Source of the DNA: Oenococcus sp. UCMA 16435
GTDB taxonomy: Bacteria > Bacillota > Bacilli > Lactobacillales > Lactobacillaceae
NCBI GenBank assembly: GCA_004010835.2
Contig: CP030868.2
Location: 1,798,001-1,862,000, forward strand
Reading direction: 5' to 3'
DNA length: 64,000 nt
A program made the translations under genes and the position numbers. Below are positions 52,874 to 63,157 of this stretch, piece by piece (position 1 is the first letter of the stretch; each line of letters starts with the position of its first letter). Below the pieces are notes generated by a model. The model had not been told where the DNA came from, did not search any database, and saw only the letters and a list, made by a program, of their open reading frames with translations.

Positions 52874-53845
52874 GTGGCTAAAAATAAGAATGATTTTGGT
52901 GATTTTAAAAAATGGATCAATAAGAATATTTTGATTGTAAAATCACATTTTGAAAATAATAAAAGTTTAAGGGATTCGGAAAATAAATTAAAAAATTGGA
53001 ATTCAAAAAATATTCCAGACGTTTTTTTGAAACGGTTTAATCGTATTTTTTCGACAAAGAAAGCAAAAAGAATTGGTATCTCTATATCGATTTTATTTTT
53101 CTTTCTTTTTCTATTCTCATTTATGGGGTCAGGATCTTCCAAGCAATCAAGCCAGATGGCCGATTCTGTTAAGTCTGTTAAATCGATTGAAAAGAATAAA
53201 CAAAAAGTTTCCAAAGCTAAGAATAATAAGAGCGTAAGCTCAAAAAAACATAAAAAGTATGATTTCAAAAAATTATCTTTAGGAATGACTAAAGATTACG
53301 TTATTAAGCTTTTGGGGAAACCGACACGCGAAACAGGCAATTCTTTATATTATGGAAAACAAAATTTATCCTTTAAGAATGGCAAATTAGTTAATGGAAC
53401 ACCTCAATATATTCTTGAACTTGTTAGTGCTCAAAAAGCTTCAATATCAGTAAGCGAAGAAAGCAGTTCTTCTCAAGCAGCGTCAATATCGGCGGCTTCT
53501 TCCAGCGCAGCATTTTCTCAATCAGTTGCGGCTTCTGTTGCAGCGTCTTCTCAGGCTGCCGCGGCCGCGGAAAGCGCAAGATCTTCTCAAATTCTTGCGG
53601 CCTCAAGGTATAGAGCATCTTCTCAAGCGGCTGCGACCGTGGCTGCAAACCAGAATAATGGCGAACAGGTTTACGAAGATGCAAATGGCCAAGGAACTAT
53701 TCTAGGTGTAATTAATGAAGAAAGGGGAACTAAGATTTATCACTTGCCGGGTGATCCTTATTACAACAGAATTAAGAATGTTGCAGCCAGATTTAAAACG
53801 GTTCAAGAAGTTATCGATGCCGGGTATAGGGCATCGGAAAGATAA
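52874..53845 (+). CDS. Membrane-anchored protein with BamE-like and PGD-type C-terminal domain
   Basis: 323 residues. A basic cytoplasmic N-terminus precedes a TM helix (~75-92), a Lys/Ser linker, and a small domain (LSLGMTKDYVIKLLGKPTRE, the pattern of SmpA/BamE-like LPxT-free folds). A Ser/Ala-rich stretch (~195-260) follows, then a C-terminal module (ILGVINEERGTKIYHLPGD, then YYNRIKNVAARF, DAGYRASER) similar to the end domain of LAB surface nucleases. GTG 52874 lies right behind GGAG, too close for an ideal ribosome site, so the start is uncertain. Function unknown. Confidence 0.75.
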   Translation: MAKNKNDFGDFKKWINKNILIVKSHFENNKSLRDSENKLKNWNSKNIPDVFLKRFNRIFSTKKAKRIGISISILFFFLFLFSFMGSGSSKQSSQMADSVKSVKSIEKNKQKVSKAKNNKSVSSKKHKKYDFKKLSLGMTKDYVIKLLGKPTRETGNSLYYGKQNLSFKNGKLVNGTPQYILELVSAQKASISVSEESSSSQAASISAASSSAAFSQSVAASVAASSQAAAAAESARSSQILAASRYRASSQAAATVAANQNNGEQVYEDANGQGTILGVINEERGTKIYHLPGDPYYNRIKNVAARFKTVQEVIDAGYRASER

Positions 53846-53872
53846 ATTATTTTAAATTAAAAAAACAAACTA

Positions 53873-53920
53873 AAACCGCTCTAGCTTCCTTGACTAACAA
53901 AAGGATAACTAGAGCGGTTT
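53873..53920. terminator. Bidirectional terminator
   Basis: AAACCGCTCTAG (53873-53884) pairs with CTAGAGCGGTTT (53909-53920), with inner CTTCCTT/AAGGATAA partial pairing, between convergent genes. Confidence 0.85.
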
Positions 53921-53936
53921 TGCACCGCTTTAAAAA

Positions 53937-54860
53937 TTATTTCATACTTTCTGCATACTTATTTTTAATATAATCTGCTGAGATTTGCAGTTTTTTTGAT
54001 TCTTCTTCAGTTAAATTAAGGTGTAGCTGTTCAGCGATACCATCACGACCGACAATTGCTGGATACGATAAGTAGGATTGATATTCTTCTCGGTAATTCG
54101 AAACTGGCATTTCAGTCATTGAATTACTGACAATTGCTTGATACAAAGCAACTGCAGCACTAGCGATTCCGTAATTAGTGTATTTTTTAGCGTGGAAGAC
54201 TGTGTAACCGCCGATTTTGGCTTCCTTGTTAATTTCATCCAGATCCAATTTTTTATTAACCGCGATCTCGCTGATCTTTTTGCCGAGAACCCGAACCGTT
54301 GACCAGGCTGTAAACTGAGAATTTCCGTGTTCTCCGAGATTGTAGCCGACCACTGAACGCGGGTCGATCTTCAGTCTTTTAGCCACTGCTCGTTTCATCC
54401 TTGCAGAATCCAACAGAGTCCCGGTTCCAAGAACATGTTTTTTCGGCAGGCCAGTGATTTTTTGATAAATTGAAGTAATTACATCAACCGGATTTGTAAT
54501 AGCGATAATTTTTCCATTAAAAGCAGACGCTTTTATTTTTTCGGCAACGTTAACAACCGCCTTACTCGTGAAGGGCAGTTCGGCAAAACGGTCATCGTTG
54601 GCATTATCTTGAAGCTTGATATTTCCAAGAGCCGAAATAATTACATCGGTATCCTTTAATTCAGCATAATCGTTGACAAAAATATTTGTATGATAAGGCA
54701 AGTTAGCCATTGCATCCTCAAAATCAAGTGCGTCGGCTTTGACTTTTGCTTCATTAGTATCGATTAAGACCAAATCATCAGCCAAACCAGTGCTGACAAT
54801 CTGATGAGCAACCGTTGATCCAACATGGCCTAAGCCGATGATTGCAAGTTTACGTGACAT
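53937..54860 (-). CDS. L-2-hydroxyisocaproate dehydrogenase (L-LDH family)
   Basis: 307 residues. The Rossmann motif GLGHVGSTVAHQ, DTNEAKVKADALDFEDAM, ITNPVDVIT, GTGTLLDSARMKR, and GEHGNSQFTAWSTV (catalytic His) match the Weissella/Lactobacillus L-HicDH group more closely than plain lactate dehydrogenases (GNIKLQ instead of the LDH AG.. loop). It reduces branched-chain 2-oxo acids with NADH. A strong ribosome site (AGGAGG) precedes ATG 54860. It contributes to redox balance and aroma compounds. Confidence 0.9.
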   Translation of the reverse strand: MSRKLAIIGLGHVGSTVAHQIVSTGLADDLVLIDTNEAKVKADALDFEDAMANLPYHTNIFVNDYAELKDTDVIISALGNIKLQDNANDDRFAELPFTSKAVVNVAEKIKASAFNGKIIAITNPVDVITSIYQKITGLPKKHVLGTGTLLDSARMKRAVAKRLKIDPRSVVGYNLGEHGNSQFTAWSTVRVLGKKISEIAVNKKLDLDEINKEAKIGGYTVFHAKKYTNYGIASAAVALYQAIVSNSMTEMPVSNYREEYQSYLSYPAIVGRDGIAEQLHLNLTEEESKKLQISADYIKNKYAESMK

Positions 54861-55048
54861 AATAACCTCCTAGTTAAATTATTCACTTTTTTTATTAAGT
54901 AGCATTAATCTAACGCTTTGTTGAACCTTTATCAAGCTTTTTTAGAATAATGTTTATTAAGCATTAATAATTTTTACTAATTGTTAATTTTGATAAAAAA
55001 ATATTATTAAAATTTTGTTTTTTCTCAAAAAATTCGTAATAAAAACTT

Positions 55049-56356
55049 GTGGAAGATATTTCTAATTATTATGGTCGGCTTGTTTTGAAATTTCGTTTTG
55101 AGAGTGTTGAGGATCAACGAATAAAAGTATTACCGTCTTTTGATAAAAATGGTCGATGTCAACGTTGCAGGCAACGGACTGTTTGCCCTTTACCGAATCA
55201 AGAATATTTTTGTACCACATGCTTAAAAATGGGTCGAAATTCGAGTTTAAACTGTTTTTGGTACGCTGAGGATATTTGTGGCGAAGAACAAAAGAGCTGT
55301 CTGGATTGGGATGGACAGCTAACCAGTCAGCAGCAGAAAGTTTCTGGCGAGATAATTGCTTCGATCAATAATAAAACTAATCGATTAATTTGGGCAGTGA
55401 CGGGCGCTGGAAAAACAGAAATGATTTTTCCGGCGATCGATCACGTAATTAAAAAGGGTGGTCGTGTTGCAGTTGTTTCTCCAAGAATTGATGTTATTTT
55501 AGAACTTGCGCCGCGTTTAAGAAAGGCTTTTTCCAAACTTGATTTGGTGCTTTTATATGGAGATACACCGGAAGAATATCATTATACAAAATTAGTTTTA
55601 GCAACGACTCATCAATTACTTAAATTTTCGCATGCCTTTGATTTATTGATTATTGATGAAGTTGATTCTTTTCCTTTTCGTGGTGATTCGATATTGGAAT
55701 CAGCTGCTTTTCGTGCAAGAAAGAAGATCGGATCGACGATCTATCTGACGGCAACACCGACAAAAAAATTAATTGATGCTTATCAAAAAAATCAGTTGAA
55801 TACTTCTTTTCTCCCGTTGAGATTTCACCAGCATCTCCTGCCTGAATTAACTTTTTCACGAGTCGGTGATTGGCGCAAGCAAATAATGAAAAATCATTTG
55901 CCAAGAAAATTGAAGATCCAAATCAAGAAATATCAAAAAAATGGTCAACGATTTTTGCTATTCGTGCCAAAAGTTAATGATTTAAAAAATACTTTAAAAG
56001 CTATTGAAAGTTTTTTTGCAATTAAGGGTCTTTTTGTTCACGCATCCGATCCCGATCGAAAAAACAAAGTTCAGCAAATGCGAGACAAAAAAATCCAATT
56101 TCTTGTTACGACAACAATTCTTGAACGTGGGGTAACTTTTCCGGGAATTGACGTAATTATTCTTGGTGCCGACAATCAAATTTTTTCGATCAATGCAATT
56201 GTTCAAATTGCCGGACGGGTTGGTCGCAATAGGGACCGTCCAAGCGGCTTGGTTTTAGCTTTGATCGAAGAGAAAACGCAAGTTTTAACACAAGCGGCTC
56301 GACAGATTCGTTTCATGAATAAAAAAGGTCTAAAACAGCTTAATAATGCTCAATAA
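55049..56356 (+). CDS. comFA: ComFA DNA helicase/translocase of competence
   Basis: 435 residues. The N-terminal zinc finger has CQRC and CTTC (four Cys in a C..C-x-C..C pattern), Walker A is AVTGAGKTEM, the Walker B box is DEVD, motif III is YLTATPT, and the C-terminal helicase motifs end in GRVGRNRD. It drives single-stranded DNA through ComEC in transformation. GTG 55049 follows a TTGTTT, 16 bp, TAATAA box by only seven bases and no Shine-Dalgarno is visible, so it may be leaderless. It overlaps comFC. Confidence 0.93.
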   Translation: MEDISNYYGRLVLKFRFESVEDQRIKVLPSFDKNGRCQRCRQRTVCPLPNQEYFCTTCLKMGRNSSLNCFWYAEDICGEEQKSCLDWDGQLTSQQQKVSGEIIASINNKTNRLIWAVTGAGKTEMIFPAIDHVIKKGGRVAVVSPRIDVILELAPRLRKAFSKLDLVLLYGDTPEEYHYTKLVLATTHQLLKFSHAFDLLIIDEVDSFPFRGDSILESAAFRARKKIGSTIYLTATPTKKLIDAYQKNQLNTSFLPLRFHQHLLPELTFSRVGDWRKQIMKNHLPRKLKIQIKKYQKNGQRFLLFVPKVNDLKNTLKAIESFFAIKGLFVHASDPDRKNKVQQMRDKKIQFLVTTTILERGVTFPGIDVIILGADNQIFSINAIVQIAGRVGRNRDRPSGLVLALIEEKTQVLTQAARQIRFMNKKGLKQLNNAQ

Positions 56357-57026
56357 TTGTTTAGTATGCGACAATTTGTTTCATGATGATCGCTGTTTTT
56401 CTGATTTAATCTGGCCAAATTTAAACGTTAATCCTTTGTGTCGAGACTGTCGTAATAAAATCGAATTACTTTCCGGCAAAAAATGTGAAGATTGTGGCCG
56501 AATTTCAGCGGCGCAAGTTTACCAGGATTGTTTATATTGGCGAAAAAAATTTGATTTCAATTTATCCAATCGTTCTTTGATTTGTTACAACGATTGGATG
56601 AAAGAATTTATGCATCAGTATAAATTCGTTGGCGATTATAGGTTACGGCTAGTTTTTTTAGAAAAATTGGCTGATAAATTTAAAAAGCAAGTTGTCAAAT
56701 CTGATTTTGTCATTCCGATTCCAATCAGTGAAAAGACATTAAAAACACGAGGATTTAATCAAGTGACAGGCCTTTTTGATTTTGCCAAAAACGAAATGGC
56801 AACTGGGATTCTTCAAGTTAAACCAAAAGAACAGGTTTCGAAATTAAATCGACATCAACGTTTGGAAAAAGAAAATTTATTTTACCTTGATGAAGTTTCC
56901 ATCAAAAATAAATCGGTACTGCTGCTTGATGATGTTTATACTACCGGAATGACTCTTCACCAGGCCGCTATGGTTTTATATAAGGCCGGGGTGAAAAAAG
57001 TTACTAGTATTACTTTGGCCCGTTAG
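56346..57026 (+). CDS. comFC: ComFC phosphoribosyltransferase-like competence protein
   Basis: 226 residues. The N-terminal zinc-binding region has CLVC, C..C and CEDCGR, followed by a PRTase fold with VLLLDDVYTTGMTLHQAA. It helps DNA uptake together with ComFA. The ATG overlaps the comFA stop by 11 bases, so both are translated together. In many Firmicutes hpf follows; here secA does. Confidence 0.92.
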   Translation: MLNNCLVCDNLFHDDRCFSDLIWPNLNVNPLCRDCRNKIELLSGKKCEDCGRISAAQVYQDCLYWRKKFDFNLSNRSLICYNDWMKEFMHQYKFVGDYRLRLVFLEKLADKFKKQVVKSDFVIPIPISEKTLKTRGFNQVTGLFDFAKNEMATGILQVKPKEQVSKLNRHQRLEKENLFYLDEVSIKNKSVLLLDDVYTTGMTLHQAAMVLYKAGVKKVTSITLAR

Positions 57027-57095
57027 AATATTTATGTCTTAGTTGCTATAATATTTATCAGTGAAATTATGTCTTTTTTAGGCAGAGGAGTTAAT

Positions 57096-59462
57096 TTGGT
57101 TAATCCAGTTAAAAAGTTAATTGAAAATCCAAAACGTCAGTTGCATAGATATGAACATTTAGCTGATTTAACAGAGGCGCATGCCGATGAAATGGCTACT
57201 TTATCCGATAAGCAGTTGCAAGCTAAAACTGATGAATTTAAAAATCGTTACAAAGAAGGAGAAACACTCGACCAGCTTTTACCAGAGGCTTTCGCAGCAG
57301 TTCGCGAAGCCGATAAACGAGTTTTAGGCCTTTATCCATTTAGGGTCCAGATTATTGGTGGAGCTGTTTTGCATGGCGGTAATATTGCCGAAATGAAGAC
57401 TGGTGAAGGTAAGACCTTAACCGCAACGATGCCGGTTTATCTTAATGCTTTGCCGGGCGATGGCGTCCATGTTGTTACTGTTAATGAGTATTTGACTCAA
57501 TATCAAGCCGAAGAAATGGGGCAGGTATATAAATTTATGGGTCTCTCGATCGGCGTTAACTTAAACGACATGCCAAATGATGAAAAACGGGCCGCTTTTG
57601 CTTGTGATATTACCTATACGACTAATTCGGCTATTGGTTTTGATTATTTGCGTGATAATATGGCTCAGACCATGAAAGAAAGGGTTGTTCGTTCCTTGAA
57701 TTATGTCTTGATTGATGAGGCTGATTCTATTTTGATTGATTCGGCCCGTACACCTTTGATTATTGGTGGTTCTTCCGATAACGTGAATATGCTTTATCAA
57801 AGAGCCGATCGTTTTGTTAAGACCCTTGACGAGGGAGAAGATAAAGATTATACGGTTGATGAAGAGCAGAAGACCGCTATGCTGACTAACCAGGGAATTC
57901 ATAAGGCTGAAATTTTCTTCAATATTGATAACCTATATGATGATAAAAATGTTGCATTGGCTCATTTTATTGAAACGGCTTTACGTGCTAATTATTCCTT
58001 CTTTCGCGATAAGGATTACGTGGTTCGTGATGGCGAGGTCAAGTTAATTGACCAATTTACTGGCCGTATTTCCGAGGGAACTCGAATGTCCGACGGCCTT
58101 CATCAAGCTTTTGAGGCCAAAGAAGGAGTCGAGATCCAAGGCGAAGGTACGACTCTGGCTTCGATCACTCTGCAGAATTTCTTTAGAATGTATAAAAAAA
58201 TCTCTGGTATGACCGGAACAGCTAAAACCGAAGAGGAAGAACTAAAAGAAATTTATAACATGGAAGTTGTTCAGGTTCCGACTAACGAACCAGTCAAGCG
58301 AGTCGATGAACCGGATGTTCTGTATTTTAATTTGCGTGGCAAGTTCAATGCTGTTGTTGACGAAATTGATCAGCTTCATAAAAAAGGCCAACCGGTCTTG
58401 GTGGGAACTGTTTCGGTCGATACTTCCGAGCTTCTCTCACAGATGCTTGATAAAAAAGGTATTCAGCATAATGTTTTGAATGCCAAAAATAATGCCAGAG
58501 AAGCGGAAATTGTTGCTCAAGCCGGCCAACGCGGTGCTGTAACGATCGCAACCAACATGGCTGGGCGTGGAACTGATATTAAATTGGGTCCCGGAGTGGC
58601 TGATCTTGGTGGATTAGCCGTTATTGGAACCGAACGTCATGAGTCTCGTCGAATTGATAACCAGTTGCGTGGACGTTCCGGACGTCAGGGAGATCCTGGA
58701 TTTTCTCGTTTTTATCTAAGTTTGGAAGATGATTTAATGGTTCGCTTCGGTGCCGACCGAATTAAACAGATGATGCAGCGGATGAATCTTGACAATGATG
58801 ATTCAGTCGTTAAGAATCGGATGATTTCTCGTTCAATCGAATCGGCCCAAAAACGGGTTGAGGGGAACAATTACGATACTCGTAAGCAAGTCCTTCAATA
58901 CGATGATGTTATGCGTCAGCAACGGGAAATTATCTACGATGAAAGAACTGAAATCATGAAGTCGACTGAATCGTTAAAGAGCATTTTTTTGCCAATGGTT
59001 TATCGGACGATTGATCGGGTTGTCAACGCTCATACGACTGGTCAAGAAAAAGATTGGGACCTTTTGTCAATTGTTGATTTTGTTGATAATGCCCTAGACA
59101 ATTCCGGAGAGGTGACAGTTGTTGATTTGAACGATAAAAGTTTGAATGAGATTAAGGATTTATTATACGATTTAGCCAACCGCGAATTTTTTGCAAAGCA
59201 AGATGCGTTGTCTGATAAAGAACAAATGGTTAATTTTGAAAAAACGATTATGTTACGTGCAATCGATCAACACTGGATGCAGCATATTGATGATATGGAT
59301 CGTTTGCGTCAATCGGTCATGATTCGTTCTTATGGACAATATAATCCACTGATTGAATACCAAACAGCAGCTTTTAGTACCTACAACAAGATGATCGATG
59401 ATATCGAGTATGATACGACTCGTTTGTTTATGAAAGCTCAAATTCGTCAAAATTTGAATTAA
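57096..59462 (+). CDS. secA: Preprotein translocase ATPase SecA
   Basis: About 788 residues. The Walker A region is [26 protein letters not shown] is Walker B, and the motif GRGTDIKLG and the end of the helicase domain ([13 protein letters not shown]) follow. The C-terminal zinc tail seen in many SecAs is absent, as often in LAB. TTG 57096 is chosen because AGAGGAG (57084-57090) lies just upstream; ATG 57069 has no ribosome site. It powers protein export through SecYEG. A terminator follows. Confidence 0.95.
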   Translation: MVNPVKKLIENPKRQLHRYEHLADLTEAHADEMATLSDKQLQAKTDEFKNRYKEGETLDQLLPEAFAAVREADKRVLGLYPFRVQIIGGAVLHGGNIAEMKTGEGKTLTATMPVYLNALPGDGVHVVTVNEYLTQYQAEEMGQVYKFMGLSIGVNLNDMPNDEKRAAFACDITYTTNSAIGFDYLRDNMAQTMKERVVRSLNYVLIDEADSILIDSARTPLIIGGSSDNVNMLYQRADRFVKTLDEGEDKDYTVDEEQKTAMLTNQGIHKAEIFFNIDNLYDDKNVALAHFIETALRANYSFFRDKDYVVRDGEVKLIDQFTGRISEGTRMSDGLHQAFEAKEGVEIQGEGTTLASITLQNFFRMYKKISGMTGTAKTEEEELKEIYNMEVVQVPTNEPVKRVDEPDVLYFNLRGKFNAVVDEIDQLHKKGQPVLVGTVSVDTSELLSQMLDKKGIQHNVLNAKNNAREAEIVAQAGQRGAVTIATNMAGRGTDIKLGPGVADLGGLAVIGTERHESRRIDNQLRGRSGRQGDPGFSRFYLSLEDDLMVRFGADRIKQMMQRMNLDNDDSVVKNRMISRSIESAQKRVEGNNYDTRKQVLQYDDVMRQQREIIYDERTEIMKSTESLKSIFLPMVYRTIDRVVNAHTTGQEKDWDLLSIVDFVDNALDNSGEVTVVDLNDKSLNEIKDLLYDLANREFFAKQDALSDKEQMVNFEKTIMLRAIDQHWMQHIDDMDRLRQSVMIRSYGQYNPLIEYQTAAFSTYNKMIDDIEYDTTRLFMKAQIRQNLN

Positions 59463-59476
59463 AGAAGAATAAATAA

Positions 59477-59501
59477 AAAGCGGAATTAATTTCCGTTTTT
59501 T
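59477..59501. terminator. Terminator shared by secA and the convergent gene
   Basis: CGGAA, loop TTAA, TTCCG with A-runs and T-runs on both sides. Confidence 0.8.
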
Positions 59502-59782
59502 TGTTGACCTGAATTCATTAATTTATATAGCTGGTAAAGAAAACTCCAGGCAAAAATCATACTTAAGATTGCACAAATCAATAAAATAATTCGATTCCCG
59601 AAAAAAATTCCGGCAATCGTAATTACTCCCAATATCAACAGAACCAAACCGTTGTAAAGAGTTATTTTTTTGATCTGCGGATAGCTTTTTGCTTCCCAGA
59701 GCAATAATTTTTTTTGTTGAGTTAATAAAAAGGATCCCAAAACCAGATCGACCCCTGCTAAGATGATTCCAATAATGTTCAT
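59486..59782 (-). CDS. Small membrane protein (98 residues, DUF3784-like)
   Basis: It has three hydrophobic segments (residues ~3-20, ~42-62, ~65-88) with short basic loops and an N-rich tail. It resembles the small DUF3784-type membrane proteins of LAB, but the match is weak. A TAGAAT box lies seven bases before ATG 59782 with no ribosome site. Its stop lies inside the terminator of secA. Confidence 0.62.
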   Translation of the reverse strand: MNIIGIILAGVDLVLGSFLLTQQKKLLLWEAKSYPQIKKITLYNGLVLLILGVITIAGIFFGNRIILLICAILSMIFAWSFLYQLYKLMNSGQQKNGN

Positions 59783-59807
59783 AAATTAAATTCTACATTT
59801 TGCGTAT

Positions 59808-60014
59808 AAAAAAAGCACCCGTCAAGCGGATGCCGACACCGATGCTGCCGTTAGCTGACTTGCAGATTTTGACCCCTGAATAAAAGGTGGGAACCAAGAT
59901 CATGCTGCGGGCGTCCAAATGAAAAGGCCTGCCTTAGACAATCACCGCTATTCCCTGGTCAATAGTTGTAAGGCAAAAACTGATAGTTAAGTCCAACGCG
60001 TACAGCCAAGTGCT
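59808..60014 (-). ncRNA. ssrS: 6S RNA (RNA polymerase regulator)
   Basis: On the minus strand a promoter (TTGATG, 15 bp, TATAAT, complement of 60022-60027) starts a ~207-base RNA. It has the Firmicute 6S pattern: AGCAC at the 5' end pairs with GTGCT at the 3' end, and GGTTCCCACCT followed by GGGGTCAAAATCTGC lies on the downstream strand of the central bubble. It ends in a T-run. It lies next to yigZ and rarA, the known 6S neighbourhood in Firmicutes. It binds the housekeeping RNA polymerase like an open promoter. Confidence 0.82.
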
Positions 60015-60084
60015 TATTCATATTATATCAGCTGTTTATTTTCATCAAGCAGCGATAACTTTTTTATTAAGATATCTCAAAAAT

Positions 60085-60723
60085 TTATTCATTCTCGATT
60101 ATTGATGGTCGGAGTTCTTCATCTATCTTTTTTGCTTTTATTTTTCCGGAAAATAAATTCCTTAGCTGTTTTTGAAAATCTTGACTGTCTTTTGATTCAA
60201 CTAGTATAACTGCTTCGACTTTTGTTTGGTAGCCAGTCTCTAGAATTGTCGCTCTTTGTTTTTCTATAAAATATTTAAGTTTGTCGATTGAAGAGTAGTC
60301 AAAAATCAATTGAAGTCGATCATACTTTACTAAAGTGACCAGTTTTGCAATTTCGATGGCTTGAGAAGCTGACTGGGAATAAGCACGAATCAAGCCACCG
60401 GCTCCCAATTTGATTCCGCCAAAGTAGCGGGTAACAGTTATTAAAACATCAACCAAATTATTTTTTGCGATCGAATCTAAAACCGGTTTTCCAGCCGTTC
60501 CAACAGGTTCACCGTTATCGGACATTCTTTGGATTTCCTGATTAAGACCAATTGTATAAGCAAAAACGATATGATTAGCATTTGGATTTTTTTGTCGGGT
60601 ACTTTCGATTAACTTTTTAGCTTCTTGTTCTTCTTTTACCGGATATATATCAGAAATAAAGCGTGACTTTTTAATTGTTAATTCTTTTACGGAATGTTGC
60701 TTTGCTGTAATCAACTGTTTCAA
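60085..60723 (-). CDS. YigZ/IMPACT family protein
   Basis: 212 residues. The UPF0029/IMPACT N-terminal domain has IKKSRFISDIYPVK, ANHIVFAYTIG, SDNGEPVGTAGKPVL and TRYFGGIKLGAGGLIRAYS, and a C-terminal DUF1949 domain follows. Function is unknown in bacteria; related proteins bind nucleic acid or regulate translation. The start overlaps the rarA stop by four bases. Confidence 0.92.
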   Translation of the reverse strand: MKQLITAKQHSVKELTIKKSRFISDIYPVKEEQEAKKLIESTRQKNPNANHIVFAYTIGLNQEIQRMSDNGEPVGTAGKPVLDSIAKNNLVDVLITVTRYFGGIKLGAGGLIRAYSQSASQAIEIAKLVTLVKYDRLQLIFDYSSIDKLKYFIEKQRATILETGYQTKVEAVILVESKDSQDFQKQLRNLFSGKIKAKKIDEELRPSIIENE

Positions 60724-62009
60724 TTTTTTAGGCCGCTCTGTTGATTTTCTTTTAATTTATTATATGTTTCGGATAAGATTTGTTCGAATTTAGAATTTCC
60801 TTTGGCAGCGAAATATCTTTTATCCTTTATCTTGTCGGGTAAATATTGTTGGGCTATCCAGTCGTTTGGATAATCGTGTGGATATAAATAATCTATTTGC
60901 TGATCTTTTGTTTTTCCCCAATTTCTTGTATTCTTCAAGTGAATTGGTACTTCACCGGTATTACCCTTTTCGATGTCGCTAATAACACTGTTGATAGCTC
61001 CATAAGCTGAGTTTGATTTTGGCGACAATGCTAATTCGATGACCGCATTGGCTAGAGGAATTCTTGCTTCCGGGAGGCCGAGTTGAAGAGCAGCGGTGAC
61101 GGCCTGGACAGTGTGTGCAGCTGCATTTGGATTAGCTAGACCGATATCTTCATAGGCAATCACTAAAAGCCTGCGAGCAGCAATTACTAAATCACCGGCT
61201 TCGAGGATTCTTCCAAGATAATAAATACCGGCATCTGCATCTGATCCACGAATTGATTTTTGAAAAGCCGAAATAACGTCGTAATGAGCATCTCCGTTTT
61301 TGTCCCCGGACATCGATTTGCGTTGAATCGTTTCTTCGATAATTGGCAGACTGATGTGAATTTCTTTATCTTTTCCATTTGCTTTGGTGGATAGAACAGC
61401 TAATTCCAAACCGTTTAAGGCGCTTCTTAAGTCGCCGTTGGTTGCAGTTGAAAGATGATTTTTTGCCTGACTATCCAATTTGATATTATAATTTCCCAAT
61501 CCATTTTCTTTATCTGATAAAGCACGATCGATTGCAGTTTTGATATCTTTTTCTGAAAGCGGTTCAACGTGAAAAATTTGTGTTCGCGATCGAATTGCGG
61601 GTGTGACTGATAAATAGGGATTTTCAGTAGTTGCACCAATTAAAATAATTCTTCCTGATTCCAAGTGGGGTAGAAGGAAATCTTGTTTTGTTTTATCCAA
61701 TCGGTGAATTTCATCGAGCAGTAAAATAACCGAACCCGACATTTTGCCTTCTTCAGCGACTTCTTGAAGTTCCTTTTTTCCATCCGTTGCAGCATTTAAG
61801 ATCCGAAATGACAATTCTGTCGAGCCGGCAATCGCTGAAGCGATTGATGTTTTTCCGGTTCCGGGTTCGCCATACAGTATCATAGAAGAAAGACGGTGAG
61901 CCTGTACCATCCGCCAAATTATTTTTCCTTTACCTATTAACTGCTGTTGGCCAACAACGTCTTCAATTTTTTTCGGCCGCATTCGATAGGCCAAAGGTTG
62001 CTTGTTCAT
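60720..62009 (-). CDS. rarA: Replication-associated recombination protein A (RarA/MgsA)
   Basis: 429 residues of the AAA+ ATPase family. It has RPKKIEDVVGQQQLIG, Walker A GEPGTGKTS, Walker B LLLDEIHRL, sensor 1 IGATTENPYLS, then a C-terminal oligomerisation domain with SMSGDKNGDAHYDVISAFQK, DADAGIYYLGRIL and YPHDYPNDW. It acts at stalled replication forks. A TAAAAT box lies six bases before ATG 62009, without a ribosome site. It is followed by yigZ and the 6S gene on the same strand. Confidence 0.93.
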   Translation of the reverse strand: MNKQPLAYRMRPKKIEDVVGQQQLIGKGKIIWRMVQAHRLSSMILYGEPGTGKTSIASAIAGSTELSFRILNAATDGKKELQEVAEEGKMSGSVILLLDEIHRLDKTKQDFLLPHLESGRIILIGATTENPYLSVTPAIRSRTQIFHVEPLSEKDIKTAIDRALSDKENGLGNYNIKLDSQAKNHLSTATNGDLRSALNGLELAVLSTKANGKDKEIHISLPIIEETIQRKSMSGDKNGDAHYDVISAFQKSIRGSDADAGIYYLGRILEAGDLVIAARRLLVIAYEDIGLANPNAAAHTVQAVTAALQLGLPEARIPLANAVIELALSPKSNSAYGAINSVISDIEKGNTGEVPIHLKNTRNWGKTKDQQIDYLYPHDYPNDWIAQQYLPDKIKDKRYFAAKGNSKFEQILSETYNKLKENQQSGLKN

Positions 62010-62080
62010 ACATTTATTTTAGGTTAAAGTATTCGATATTAAAAATATCTATTTTCTTGCCGGTCGGTCTTTGATTACTG

Positions 62081-62244
62081 TTGACGGTTCGCCGGGGATG
62101 TTATACACTATTTACGTGCTTTCTTGCGCTTTTGTGCGGTTAAAAGCATTTTTTAAAGTCCAATTTGGGACACGCCTGGTACTGTGGACAGGTCATAAAA
62201 AAAGCAAGAGAAACCCAGTATTATCAATTATTTAGGAGAAATAT
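62081..62244 (+). promoter_or_regulatory. str operon promoter and leader
   Basis: TTGACG (62081-62086) is followed by TTATACACT around 62101-62109 (17 bp to TACACT). The leader is about 130 bases with several G/C-rich stems. Whether one of these is a ribosomal-protein autoregulatory site cannot be said. AGGAGA precedes rpsL. Confidence 0.62.
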
Positions 62245-62658
62245 ATGCCAACTATTAACCAATTAGTTCGCAAGCCTCGCAAGCCAAAGACATTCAAGTC
62301 TAAGGTTCCAGCTTTGAACTTTGGATATAATTCTATGTCCAGAAAACAAACCAACAATACCGCCCCACAAAAGCGTGGTGTTGCTACCCGTGTCGGAACA
62401 ATGACGCCTAAAAAGCCCAATTCGGCTCTTCGTAAGTACGCTCGTGTTCGTCTTTCAAACCAGTACGAAGTTACTGCTTATATTCCAGGAATTGGTCATA
62501 ATCTTCAGGAACATTCTGTTGTTTTGATCCGTGGTGGACGTGTCAAGGATCTTCCTGGTGTTCGTTACCATATCATTCGTGGTGCCCTTGATACTGCCGG
62601 AGTTGAAGGCCGTATGAATGGACGATCAAAATACGGCGCAAAGCGGCCAAAGAAGTAA
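62245..62658 (+). CDS. rpsL: 30S ribosomal protein S12
   Basis: 137 residues, the full S12 pattern: [33 protein letters not shown] with the streptomycin loop (Lys at the KPNSALRK motif, wild type), and [15 protein letters not shown]. It is part of the decoding centre. It is the first gene of the str operon, 12 bases before rpsG. Confidence 0.98.
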   Translation: MPTINQLVRKPRKPKTFKSKVPALNFGYNSMSRKQTNNTAPQKRGVATRVGTMTPKKPNSALRKYARVRLSNQYEVTAYIPGIGHNLQEHSVVLIRGGRVKDLPGVRYHIIRGALDTAGVEGRMNGRSKYGAKRPKK

Positions 62659-62670
62659 AGGAGTAGACCA

Positions 62671-63141
62671 ATGCCTAGAAAAGCTTATACAAAGCAACAA
62701 GAAGTGTTGCCAGACCCAATTTATAATTCAAAACTTGTTAGTCGTTTAATCAACAAGTTAATGCTTGATGGAAAACGTGGAACCGCTTCATCTATCCTCT
62801 ACAAAGCTTTCGATCGTATTCAGTCCGAGACTGGTAATGATCCGGTGGAAGTATTTCAACAAGCAATGGAAAATGTTATGCCTGTCCTTGAAGTTAAGGC
62901 TCGCCGTGTTGGAGGCTCGAACTATCAGGTTCCTATCGAGGTTCGTCCCGAGCGTCGGACGACTTTAGGCCTTCGCTGGATTGTTCAATATGCGCGTTTG
63001 CGTTCTGAACGGACAATGGAAGAGCGTCTTTCAAAAGAAATCATGGATGCAGCCAACGGCACCGGAGCTTCAGTGAAGAAACGCGACGATACTCACAAAA
63101 TGGCCGAGGCTAACCGTGCCTTTGCCCATTATCGTTGGTGA
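62671..63141 (+). CDS. rpsG: 30S ribosomal protein S7
   Basis: 156 residues: [59 protein letters not shown] and the C-terminal [18 protein letters not shown]. It nucleates assembly of the 30S head. A ribosome site AAAGGAG precedes it. fusA follows after 16 bases. Confidence 0.98.
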
Positions 63142-63157
63142 TTAAGAAGGAGATTAT

